Assembly: GCF_002575655.3 (NCBI RefSeq)
Contig: NC_053037.3
Span: forward strand, 147,881,207-147,945,206
DNA from: Aegilops tauschii subsp. strangulata
Taxonomy: Eukaryota; Streptophyta; Magnoliopsida; Poales; Poaceae
Length of the DNA: 64,000 bases
Direction: 5' to 3'
The translations under genes were made by a program, and so were the position numbers. Shown here one piece after another: positions 33,223 through 43,574 of this stretch (the first letter of the stretch is position 1; every line of letters starts with the position of its first letter). The notes below the pieces were generated by a model that was not told where the DNA came from, ran no database searches, and saw only the letters and a list, made by a program, of their open reading frames with translations.

Positions 33223-34464
33223 AACAAACTCGGCATCACCACTTTATGCCTCCTTGTAGGTACATTGTGCTGATGCGTCCACTGTCACATGTCCTTATAC
33301 CAACCTTTTGCCGTTGTTAATGTAAGGGCGCATGTAAAATGAAGCGATCAAACTGTTACCTTAGGGACATGTCTAACCAGTGTTATTGTTAATCTAATGC
33401 CTCCAGTGATAAGATGCAATTAAACTGTGTTACAAATGGCACTCCTGCTGTTTTCCCCAGTATGATAAGTAAGTTGCTCCTTTACGCTGCTGAGTGTCCT
33501 GGTGTCGCCACGGTCCCATGCCCTTAAACCAACTCTTTAGCTGCTGTTGATTTACTGTATCTGGTAAACAAGCAATGCCACCATTGAAGTAATCCCATAT
33601 TTGAGGAATCTCATTGTTGATCGTAATGGTTCTGGTAACCTGAAGCATTGCTGACGTTTTAAAATTTCTACTGTCCTTGCGTGATTGCCATGAACATAAT
33701 TAAGATGCTTCTTTTCATTTCGTATATGTTTCGTATATTCTTATTGACCAGCAACTGTTTACTTTCTATCTTTTTGTGCAGATAGGGATATCCATTTCAT
33801 CTTGTTGCTATTGTGACCTTTTGGTGAACTGCACAAAACACTTTTTTTGGAATGAGTGTCTTGTGCAGTTCAACTAAAATGTCACGTGGGCAACATCTCA
33901 CAATTTTGGTGGAACTTCACAAAATGGTGATTGGAGTTTCCAAAATCTCCGTCAAGTTCTGCTAGTAATCTCGTGCAACATTTTATTAGCCTTTGCAAGA
34001 TGAGCCGTCACTGTCACCACAATGGCACTTTATTTTAGTGGAACTGCACAAAAGGATAAGAAAATTATAGTTGCACCTTACATGAGACGGACAACCAACC
34101 TTAATGTTCCTCAATTTTAGTGCAACTACTAAAGAAGAACCTGCCAGCTCACGAGAGCAAGTACTTCTTGCTAGCTGAATGATGCAATCTTTGCTTCATT
34201 TCAGGTGAATTGCAGAAAAAGGCGCATGAATTGAATCATGGAATTCCAGGCAGGGCTCATCCGAGTGGAGCTGCAGGTTGAGTTCAAGGAGGCCACTATT
34301 AAAGTGAAATCATGCTCTTCTTGTTTGTGCTGTGCAAACATGAATACTCAACTACAGATGTTGTGACGATCAAGAGCATTCGCCAAGTTCTTCGATTGTA
34401 TGGCATGGCTAGCCAAGATGGATTTAATCCCGATATTCATTTTATCAAAAGGCTCTAATGGGTT
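33223..34464. other. CACTA interior, no gene assigned
   Basis: At 33780-34130 there are repeated short segments of the type GTGGAACTTCACAAAA / GTGGAACTGCACAAAA in both orientations. A possible exon follows CTTCATTTCAG at 34204 (ELQKKAHELNHGIPGR), but no partner exon was found. Confidence 0.35.
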
Positions 34465-34729
34465 GGTTCTGAATCTTGCAAGCTGGGAATCAATGAGATG
34501 TGTAGGCATCTTTGTTGTACTTATTATTTGAATCTTATTTGTTGGTTCTGAATCTTGCAAGCTGGGAATCAATGAGATGTGTAGGCATCTTTTATGTACT
34601 TATTATTTGGATCATATTTGTTGGTTCTGAATCTTGCAAGCTGGGAATCAATGAGATGTGTAGGCATCTTTGTTGTACTTATTATTTGGATCTTATTTGT
34701 TGGTTGTGAATCTTGCAAGCTGGGAAACA
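34465..34729. repeat. Tandem repeat, 79-bp unit, 3.3 copies
   Basis: Units start at 34465, 34544, 34623 and 34702 with GGTTCTGAATCTTGCAAGCT. The copies differ at only a few positions, so the expansion is recent. Confidence 0.95.
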
Positions 34730-35199
34730 CGACATGATGATGCAGAGGACAACAACCATAACAAATAGTTCAAACTTGGTAGTATTATCTTTGTGAAAGT
34801 GCGACAAATGTGCTGATCGTGTGCGTCCTGAGAATAATAATTCTAATTGTTGTGCATGTTGATCCTGTGGCACTAATAGAACGAGCCAATGCATTGCTTG
34901 TTTTAAGTATAAATTTCTATTAAAGCTAATTAAATTTAAGTAAAGTGACTACTAACTCCTGTTATTACAGTACCAATACAGACCCGCTCGTGAACCGACG
35001 TGTGGCCGGAGTAGGTTTCTTAATGGAGGCGTTTGAATGCGCCGAGGGTGCATCTTCTGCCGGGCGTGCAGCGGACGAGGGAGGGGTAGTAACTGTTGTC
35101 GCCTGTACACACTCAGTTTACTGTTGAATCTAGTTCCCCAAGAGCTGAAAAATGAACTGTTGCCGCCGCCTACACACTCGTTCACTTGAAGAGACTCCA

Positions 35200-35903
35200 A
35201 TGGCGATCCGAGGGGTGAGCCTGCTGCATATGGACTTCAACAAGGAGTTCCCCTTGAGTTCGCCGTTCAGTCCTATGGTTGCACCAAGTTGAATGTGATG
35301 TACACCAATGATCCGGACTCGGTGAAGCTCTGCCTCGCCGAGTTCAAGCAGTACCTACAGTATGAGAAAGCACAAGGTTGCAGGACTAGACCTTGTGCCC
35401 ATCCATTCGTCTACTGACAGGGACCAGCGGATCACCGTCGCCCAGGTATGTGTGCGGGATGAGGTTCTCATCTACCACTTCTATAGGGCCATCAGAAGTT
35501 CTGGAGCATTCGCCTGTTTCATCGGCAGTGCTGACTGCACCTTCGCTACGGTGGAGAGAAGGAAGAACGCGATGATTCGGCCATCTGGTGCAACAAGCTT
35601 GTCGACATCCAGAAGCAATACAAGATCATCAGCAACGGGCAGGAGAAGGACTCCGTGGTTGACCTCGCTGAGACCATCATCGACCCCTGATACGCCAACA
35701 TGAAAGAAGACAACGATACCAAGGACCTGAACACGTGGGAGGTACCTCTGAATCTAGCCTACATAACCTACGCGGCCAAGGATGCATACGCATGCTACGG
35801 CATGTACAATCATATCTTGGACATGAGGGCGTGTCTGCTTCCCGTAACCGACGAGTACACAGACAGCCGCATCGTCATGATCAAGCATGCCAGGAAGGTC
35901 TAG
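35200..35903 (+). pseudogene. 3'-5' exonuclease domain protein (WRN-exonuclease-like, DEDDy), captured and broken
   Basis: Coding-like from about 35246 (FAVQSYGCTKLNVMYTND) with a frameshift near 35370. Then HKVAGLDLVP (exo I region; the second acidic residue expected as DLE is Val), VAQVCVRDEVLIYH, a second frameshift near 35555, DIQKQYKI, KDSVVDLAETIIDP, a TGA stop at about 35689, and YAAKDAYACYGMY (exo III, Tyr and Asp present) to TAG at 35903. In the family the domain removes nucleotides from 3' ends using four acidic residues and a Tyr. The loss of one acidic residue plus frame breaks make it inactive. It lies inside the large CACTA element, so it was presumably captured from a host gene of the grass family of such proteins. 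Confidence 0.75.
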
Positions 35904-36239
35904 ATGTTGTACTTTATCTGTTTATAAGCACCTTTATCATCTGAGTGTTTCATGCATTAGCCTATGTGTCGTAATTATCTGTTTTGTCCGAAATATTTCT
36001 CTTAAGAACCCATTAACATGTTTGCTTTTTTAGTGGCTATTTGCTTATGTATGTAACTAGTTCACTTGTTCATTAAAAAAACTAGTTCACTCGGCTGCCA
36101 TGCTTTGAATCTCCTTCCTCCCAACATATTCCCCTCCTCAGGTGGACCCAACAGGTCTCGTACATAGACATATGGGACCAACCACCTATCCATTTGTATT
36201 TCTTTATTTTGTTCAATCTTTCGTCCTCTTCCTATACAA

Positions 36240-36783
36240 CGGCTGGCCATCATAGCCTATGGCGTTGGCCAGGCCATCCCTCTACTACCACACATTGTCC
36301 GGCGGTGGTAGCTCCACCGGCCCACCCTGCACCCGAACAAGTCAACCCTCGTACTCCCCTCCGCCTACGTCTTCCCCCACTCCGGTTCGTTCGGTCCGAG
36401 GTCTCGACGTCGTCCTCCGCCTTGGTGCTCTAGCCGCGGCGCCGCCGTCTGTCGTTCCCAACATGGTCAGCAAAACAAGAGGAATCGGGATACAACTGTT
36501 CGTCGAGAGGCTAACAGTCCCGGGCCCACCCGGTCCATGGCCTAGGTTTTGTTGTTTAACATGGGCAGCCCACGACATGTTTCAACATTTTCTGGATCCA
36601 GCGGGTATCAAGCGGCCTTTGGGCCTCCCAGCCTAGGTTGTCTATAACATCAGCAGCCCAAGTTATGTTTGTTTTTTCAAGACGACGCACAGCTCAGTTC
36701 TGCTTTTCTATAAGAATGCAAAACTGAACCTGTTTTCTATAAGAATGCAAAACTGAACCTATATTTATATCTTATTTTATTAC

Positions 36784-36815
<32 letters not shown>

Positions 36816-38660
36816 CAATATAAGTTTCCGTTAAACCTATCGTTCGTCCAACCATTTTATAGACCTTCCCACTTCCTTTATTTTTCGTTTTCATTAATCC
36901 TATATCTGAATTTTCTCCCACTTTCTTTTTCGATGTAAACTGAGTTTTCTCCCAGTACTTTTCCCTAGAACCAACTCAAGTGTCCCACGTCTAGCCTAAA
37001 AAAAATAATACCCCACGTACTATTAACTCATCAAATTAAAATGATATTTTATTTCGTAATTTGAAAGTTCTTACAAAATAATAATAATTGTTTATATATA
37101 ACTTGGCAAGTTAACTCCTAGTGATTGCGTACATAAGCTTGCAAATATTTTACTGACCAATGCAGTAATAGACGTGCAATCATGTGTTTATGTTTTTATA
37201 ACATTTCTCCGTCTAGGCCAACATGATATTTTCACTCAGCCCAGCAAGTCAACGGATTTCGAGAAAAATGCAAATGGGCTTTAAATTCTACCATATATAT
37301 AAACGGGCTGCATAGATGCTACATCATTGTTTCACCCAGCCCACCAAATGGACTAAAAAAACAAATGGACTGGCTGACATGTGGGCCAGTAGGTCGAAGC
37401 CTAAGAAGGCGTTGGATTTACATCCAATGGCCGGCATTCTTCTTCAATCTCTCGTCTTCTTCCCCCAGCGCTGCCGGGACCGCCTGCTCCAGCCTCCGGC
37501 GTCCAGGGCGTTGTTTTGCGCTCCTCAGCGAAACGCTACCCCGCCGACGGCCAGGCCATCCCTCCACTCCGCACCTCCTGTTATTTTCTGCCAAGTGTAG
37601 GCCCACCCCGCACCCGAACCAGTCAAGTTTCCCACTCCTCTCCGTCTGCGACTCCACTGCCGCGTCTTCCCCATCTCCGGGTCGTTCCAGTCTGGAGCCT
37701 CGCCATCGTCCATCGCCTTGGTGCGCTCGGCGCGGCGTGGTCAACATACGAGAGTCATCGGAAGAGGACTGTACGTGGAGAGCCTGACGGCAGGGACCCA
37801 CGAGGTCCATGGTCGCACGCAAGGAAAGTTCCTCCTTATTACGCACTGTACGTGGACAGTACGTGGGAAGGGCTTCTATATTTCGCGAAAAAAACATTCC
37901 CCCGCTGACAGGTTGGACCCACCAGCTATATCTTCGCACGCAAGGAAGTGCCTCCTTATTACGCACAAAAAAATGAATACCCCCCTGCTAGCTAGGACCC
38001 ACCATAGTGGGTGGCTGACTTGTGGGCATACTAAGTTGACGGGGACGGAGGGCTTTGTTAACTTAGTCAATATCAACGATTCTAGCTCCAGTGACCGTAC
38101 GATGTCCATCCAACGACCATAGTGCTTCTTCAACCTCTGGTCTTCTTGCTCCAGCCGCCCAAAGTAGCGCCGGTCATGCCGCCTGCTCCTGCCTCCCGTG
38201 GCCGGCTATGCTGCCGCGGAGGCCTCATCGCCCCCATACTACTCCCACCGCTGGCCAGGCCATCCCTCCACTCACCCACACCCCCTGTTATTCTGCGGCG
38301 ACGGCAGCCTCACACCGCAGCCGAACCAGTGAACCCTCGTACTCCTCTCCGCGTGGGCATCCACTGCCGTGTCTTCCCCGGCTCCGCGTCGTCCCCTTCC
38401 TAGGCCTCACCGTCGTCCACTGCCTTGGTACTCTCGGCGCGGCGTGGTCAATGTGGTCAACGACCGACTCCCACCGGAAGAGTACTGTACGTGGAGAGGC
38501 TGACAGCTGGGTCCACGGCCACAGCAAGGAAGTTCCTCCTTATTACGCGCAAAATAATTATTCCTCCACCTGACAGCGGGGATCCACTGGAAGGGCCACC
38601 GTATTTCACGAAAAAAATGTTTCCCCTGACTGCTGGGACCCACCAGCTACATCTTCGCAC
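36240..38660. repeat. Three diverged direct copies of a GC-rich segment
   Basis: Copies at about 36240-36560, 37400-37880 and 38090-38560 share GGCCAGGCCATCCCTC, CGAACCAGTCAA-like, CTTCCCC...CTCCG, and CGTCCTCCGCCTTGGT-like strings. The last two also share AGGACTGTACGTGGAGAG and CGCAAGGAAGTTCCTCCTTA. They lie in the right subterminal zone of the CACTA element. Open frames in them are not conserved between copies, so I do not call genes. Confidence 0.7.
36784..36809. repeat. (AT)n microsatellite
   Basis: About 13 AT dinucleotides. Confidence 0.95.
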
Positions 38661-38999
38661 GCAAGGAAGTGCCTGACAGTCAGGACCCACCTGGTCGAAG
38701 CGTACGTAGCGTTGTCATTCTGGTCGCGAACGTGTACGTACATACTGGTCGATGTAGAGTCGCGCACGTGTCATAGTAGAGGCGCGCACGTAGCATGTAC
38801 ACGTACATACCAGGGTGCAAGAAAGTAAATACGGCCACGTACATACATACAGGCGGGGTCTCGAACGCCTAGTCGCGCATACGTATGGCCAGGGCTCGTG
38901 TACATGGCTGGGTCGAAACGGAGAAACAACGTCGTCATCGTGTTCATGGGGAGCCAACCGGCTGGGTCGGAACAGAATGCGTCGTCGTGTTCATCGGGA

Positions 39000-39290
39000 G
39001 GGCTTGGATGGAAAAGCCGATTGAAACGAGGCTTGGCGTATCGCAGAACCGAGGAAACGGCCTTGTGTTCGACCGGCCACGTTTGAAACGGGATCCTGTT
39101 CATCGGGAGGGGTCTGGCGTACCGCAAAACGGAGGAAACGGACCTCCTACGGTCGAAACGGGGGTCCTGTTGATCGGGAGGGGTGTGGCATACCGGAAAA
39201 CGGAGGAAACGGACTTGTGTTGGAGCGCTACGGTCGAAACGGGGGTCCTGTTCATCGGGAGGGGTGTGGCGTACCGCAAAACGGGACTCC
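39000..39290. repeat. Right subterminal tandem repeat, 70-80 bp unit
   Basis: Units with GTTCATCGGGAGGGGTGTGG, CGTACCGCAAAACGGAGGAA and GGTCGAAACGGGGGTCCT occur about three times, shortening towards the right. Confidence 0.85.
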
Positions 39291-39730
39291 ACGGGATAAT
39301 GTTCATCTCCACCGTCGACCCCCTCCAGCCTCCACGGGCTACTGTTCATCCACCGTAGACCTCCTCTAGCCTCCACCTGCGACTGTTCATCCACGGGCTC
39401 CTGTTCATCCAGCCTCCACCTGCAACTGTTCATCCACGGGCTCCTGTTCATCCAGCCTCCACCGAGCGCTACTCCACCGGCTACTGTTCAACCAGCCCTC
39501 TTCACAGGCTCCTGTTCAACCACCCCTCCACGGGCTACTGTTCATCCAGCCCTCCACCGTCTACTGTTCATCCAGCCCTCCACGGGGTCCTATTCATCCA
39601 GCCCCAACCGGCTCGATCGATCGGGGTCCTGTTCATCCAGAGGCAACACCACGGGGTCCTGTTCATCCACCCCCACCGGGAACTGTTCATCCAAACCCCC
39701 CCAGAAATGCTCACTGTTCATCGAGAGGCA
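39291..39730. repeat. Right subterminal array of CTGTTCATCC
   Basis: CTGTTCATCC(A/G) with CCTCCACGGGCTA-type spacers occurs more than ten times at 20-40 bp spacing. It is placed like the binding-site array of a CACTA element. It differs from the GGCCCA array of the left end. Confidence 0.85.
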
Positions 39731-40196
39731 GCATCGATCGGCTTTAGTTAGCAGCAGTAGCGAAGGAATTGCTCAATCGGGTTCAGTTAACAACCATCGA
39801 TCAATCGCTCTGGTTCAGTAACGCGTAGCCCGCAGTGCAATCGCTCGGGTTCAGTTAGAGCCCAACGCCTCGCTCGGGTTCAGTTAGAGCCCAACGCCTC
39901 ACACCCACGCGCGTGCGTGTACGAGTGAAAGGTGCATCGCTCGGCCCCGACCACCCACCGTAACCAGGAACACCCCGATATTTTCCTCTCCCTTGCTTCT
40001 ACCATGGTTTTTTCCGTCATGGATGGCCCAAAGAATGTCATGCAGCTGCGTCTCCGGACCGCCCAGGACGAAAAACCCATTTTTTGTCATAGAAGTAGGA
40101 CCCAACCACATCTATGATGATACCGGGTTTTGTCACAATTATCGTCATAGAAGTGTCATAAGTATGACAGAAAAGATTTTCGTTCGGCCCAAAATG

Positions 40197-40222
40197 TCAC
40201 GGATGTGTCTTTTTTTGTAGTG
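40197..40222 (-). repeat. Right terminal inverted repeat of the CACTA element
   Basis: On the minus strand it begins CACTACAAAAAAAGACACAT and ends TCCGTGA. Followed on the plus strand by ACG (40223-40225), the target duplication. Confidence 0.85.
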
Positions 40223-40225
40223 ACG

Positions 40226-40598
40226 GCCACCATGGGAGGTCACGATACATTCGGCAGTCGGCAACCACATATGTGAGAAGAGAATAGCTTCTGCACACAG
40301 AGAGAAGGCAGCTATGGCAGCTCCCCTACAACGCACACACGCGTGAGAGAGAAGAGAAGGCAGTAGCGCGGGTGCACGCACGACAAAGGGCAGCAGCAGA
40401 GTACGTGCGCCTTCGGAGAGGAAGTGGAGAGACATGACAACGCCCAAGCAGAGAACAAGCATCACGTTGTGCTTGCTGTCGCCCGCCCCAGAAAAATACA
40501 CTGAGGAGACCAAAGGGAAAGATATGGAAGCTTCACGTGTGCTGCCGCCCCCCTTTTCTGTTTCGTTCCGGAGGAAGTAGAAGAAACCAGCGACGCGC
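40226..40598. other. Low-copy right flank of the CACTA element
   Basis: No gene or repeat recognised. Together with 12561-13675 it would form the unoccupied site. Confidence 0.5.
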
Positions 40599-40856
40599 CG
40601 ATTCGATAGAAAAGAAGGAATAGTGTGCATTTTTCGTTGGTGATTCCCTGGAATAAAATGTCGCTTCTTCCTTCGATTCCTTATGCGGGATATCCAATCA
40701 ATTAGAATTCAGGTTAAAGAGGGTCTTTATCCTCGTCGGGGCCAGGGGATCATTCCCTTGACTCGTACTGATGATAAATTTTTTACTCCACGAGAAATTG
40801 AACAAAAAGCTGCCGAATTGGCCTATTTCTTGTGCGTACCAATTGAAGTATTTTGA
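40599..40856 (+). pseudogene. ycf4: Plastid ycf4 3' fragment
   Basis: The frame RFDRKEGIVCIFRW, then TGA where Gly is expected, [29 protein letters not shown], then directly [20 protein letters not shown] and [18 protein letters not shown] plus stop. The family has about seven residues between PRR and GQG; here they are missing without loss of frame. Ycf4 is the photosystem I assembly factor of the thylakoid membrane; this nuclear copy lacks the N-terminal membrane segments and is not functional. Confidence 0.85.
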
Positions 40857-40905
40857 GGTATATTTTTGAACTGAGTTGAATGAAGAAAAGAAGAATTGGA
40901 AGAAG
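40599..40905 (+). other. Nuclear insertion of plastid DNA (NUPT), ycf4 region
   Basis: The 3' part of plastid ycf4 (to the stop at 40856) continues into AT-rich sequence that fits the ycf4-cemA spacer. The left junction is about 40599 and the right junction somewhere near 40905. The flanks are nuclear-type sequence. Confidence 0.8.
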
Positions 40906-40920
40906 AAAAGTTTTCTCAAC

Positions 40921-43029
40921 ACATGTTGGCCAGAAGAACCCAGAGACCGCCACGCGTTATTCTCCAATGGGCTGCCCTGCAGCCCACACGCTCACGACGT
41001 TGGTCAACATGCTTTCGCAGCCTCAACGCAGGAGAGAGCCCCATCTCACGGCAGCTTAGTAACTGTAAAGATGTATGGATGCATACACATTAGATTATCG
41101 GTATATCTAACTGGCGAACGTTCACTGGGAGGGACCTCCCAGCGAACGACCTTAAAGCTGTTGGATCGTGATCAAACGCTCGGTGTTTAAAAAAAATTAC
41201 ACCGCGTCGCTGGCATTTCCCCCCTAAACATGGCAATTTTAACCTTTTCACATGGCAAGTCCCTAAAAACGCATCACAATTTTAGTTATTTGGCATGGCA
41301 ACTTGGGCGTTCGCTGGCACCCAACTAATGTTCACCGAATAAACGGGTCCTAGATTATTGCATATTTCTCACCTGGTGTGGACAATTGCTTTGCTTGTTT
41401 ATGTTGGTCAAAAAGTAAGAATTCATCTTTATGGTGACGAAAAATTAAAATCCAAATATTTATCCAGATGATGTAGTGCAGCATGATGGTATTTCCTTTT
41501 GTTGATGTAGGATGTTTAATTAAGCATAGCATCAAATACTCCATCCATCCAAATTAACTGAAGTACCTTTAGTACATCTTTAGTAAAAAGTAGTATTAAA
41601 GCTGCGTCAATTAATTTGGATCGAAGGGAGTATGTAATTAGCGACTCAATGCTTCTAGAGAAAAGGCTGTCCTCCATCAATATACGATAGACTGATTAAA
41701 TAGATAGTTCAGATACATTTTGTTTATTTTTCTCTAGGATCAACATAGGAGCTTGAAAGGAGGGTCAATACTGAATTTACGAATGCAGCAGACCTAAGAA
41801 CCGTCAACAATAGCATAATTTGGTCCCACAGATGATCACCGAGACATGAAAATGAATAGATAACAAATGGATAAAATAATGCATTGAAAGCTTGGTCTTG
41901 AAGTACAGAAGATAAATATAGACTTGGTCTACTGATGGATAATACAACCTAAGCGTCAACCAAGTGCATTCGCAGTGAAGTGTATTTATTTAACCTATTT
42001 ATTTAGGGTGGTTTTTCACCTACTATGCAAGTAGCAAGGGGTTGTTGTTAAGTAAACACGACGCCAATTAACACTATACTGTTAAGTCATATGTGATCTT
42101 AACATTCGAGTAGAAAATCACATGGAAAGCTCAAACTGAATTGGAATTGATCAGCGTATTATAATCTACCATGACAATGCACATCTGCAGTTTCCTTGTG
42201 AGTTGAATAACAGAACTTCAGATTACCCAAGTGAATAGAGAAGACCGATCAAGACTTGAACTTCCTGATGGAATGAAACAAACAATCTGAATTGTGTAAA
42301 CAATTTTTTTTCAAAACCTGGTAACATAATAGGGAGATCACATTCTTTCATATTCATCATATGGTATATTTCCTTTTTCTTTCTGCAGGAACAACATATG
42401 GTATAACCTTGGCCAATATCATTAATGTAGCTGAAGATGTCAATTAAGATATATGTCGTCCTAAATAACTTGTTGATCCCTCAAGAACATTGTTTTTGTA
42501 TGACATAACCGTACAACCTAGAAAAGAACAGAATGTCACGTAGAATTTCAGCAAACATGTGAAGGGTTGCAGAAACGTGGGGTGGCGGCGGCGTTCCTGG
42601 TCTGTGGTGGTGGACGATGTCTGACAGCGCGCAGGTTTTAGGGGCTGACTTGGTCCGCGCTGGTGCAAGCCTTTGTATTATGGCCCACTTGCTTACACCC
42701 TATTCGTGGTGTCGGTTCGAGTTTTGCTCTTTGGGCAATGTTGTATGATCGATCGGATCGATGCCGAGGACCATGGATATGGCTGCGCTCAAGTGTGCTT
42801 AGCGGTGGCCGTTGGTAGTCACTGGGTTGTATCCTCCCCCCCCAACCGGAACCGGTTGGGGATGCGGGTGTGGGTGCTTCCTATGGTGGGGGCGTGGACC
42901 CAGGCCCGATGGCTGGTGTCAGGCTAGGGGTGAAAGGTGGTACCTTTCGCTTCTACTATCGTGGTTGGGTGGTCGTGAGATGGATGTTTGGTCGTGCCTA
43001 GGGATATGGATGCCGGGTGGTAGTGGTCC
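40921..43029. other. Low-copy sequence, no gene assigned
   Basis: It contains one MITE (41539-41630) and a small hairpin near 41112-41152 (GGCGAACGTTCACTGGGAGG against CCTCCCAGCGAACG). A run of C at 42836 is followed by CGGAACCGGTTGGGG. The GC-rich part 42560-43030 may be a continuation of the gene fragment that follows, but no frame is convincing. Confidence 0.45.
41539..41630. mobile_element. Stowaway MITE, 92 bp
   Basis: Starts CTCCATCCATCCAAATTAAC and ends with the inverted TCAATTAATTTGGATCGAAG GGAG. TA flanks both ends (41537-41538, 41631-41632). Confidence 0.85.
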
Positions 43030-43574
43030 TAGATGGCCGACTCCATGGTTGGCTTTCTGGTAGGCTCCATGGTGGCGGTGGTGGCTGCACTTCTTGGCCG
43101 TGTGGGCAGCAAGGGGGTAGCGGTGGGAGGCCTTGGCCTGCTCTGGCAGTGCTCATCATCCTTCTTAGGAGCATCAACATTGATAGTGTCTGACTCCTGG
43201 GTGTCATGGATACTCCGGCATCGGCGAGCCAAGCGGCTGACCAGAGCCCATGGCATGCTTGACAGTTGCCAGCCCGAAGGAGAAGATCTGCTGCATCTAG
43301 TGGTAGTTCTGGATAGGGGTATTGAGGAACTCAACATCCTTGGGGTGAGCCTAAGAAGAAACATGGCAGACAGGTTAGTTAGTATGGCAATGGTTCATAG
43401 GCTTGAACTGCTGGTCTGTTAGAATGGCATGGTTTGCGAGCTAACCGCGACATGGCCTTGGTAGTGCTCTGCCTCCAGAAGGTTCGAGCAGGTGTCCTCA
43501 TCCCATGAAGCACCGCTAAGGTCTCTGAGCTTGGACACTTGGATCCATCGAGCTCTCCACTTCCTCAGGTGGTT
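43030..43574 (-). pseudogene. Myb/SANT-like domain protein fragment, interrupted by Angela
   Basis: Exon 1 (43446-43574, 5' end cut by the LTR) encodes RKWRARWIQVSKLRDLSGAS, WDEDTCSNLLEAEHYQGH. A 95-bp intron (43351-43445, GTTAGC...TTCTTAG) leads in phase to exon 2, AHPKDVEFLNTPIQNYH, a stop in place of Gln (CAG to TAG), then MQQIFSFGLATVKHAMGSG. A frameshift follows before DTQESDTINVDAPKKDDE. The pattern matches the Myb/SANT-like (PF12776) proteins of plants, many of which are tied to PIF/Harbinger elements as the DNA-binding partner of the transposase. This copy is dead: no N-terminus, one stop, one frameshift, one LTR insertion. Confidence 0.7.

Larger units (their letters stand above)
13676..40222. 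mobile_element. CACTA DNA transposon of 26.5 kb, probably non-autonomous
   Basis: The left end reads CACTACAATAAAATACACTT and the right end, on the minus strand, CACTACAAAAAAAGACACAT; the match continues through TCCGTGA, 26 bp with 3 differences. The 3-bp direct repeat ACG flanks both ends, as expected for CACTA. Beside both ends are short motifs of the type TGACAGAA and CTATGACGATAA in both orientations, typical CACTA subterminal sites. Further in lie a GGCCCA-rich array (left) and a CTGTTCATCC array (right). The interior carries a Transposase_24-like gene, other gene-like units and MITEs. No transposase (Transposase_21/TnpD type) was found, so mobility would need help from elsewhere. Confidence 0.8.

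Noticed and set aside
36259..38122. Several GC-rich frames of 100-182 residues
   Set aside because: They fall in the three diverged repeat copies, and the frames are not kept from copy to copy.
40145..40630. 161-residue minus-strand frame
   Set aside because: It crosses the end of the CACTA element and the edge of the ycf4 insertion, so it joins three unrelated sequences.
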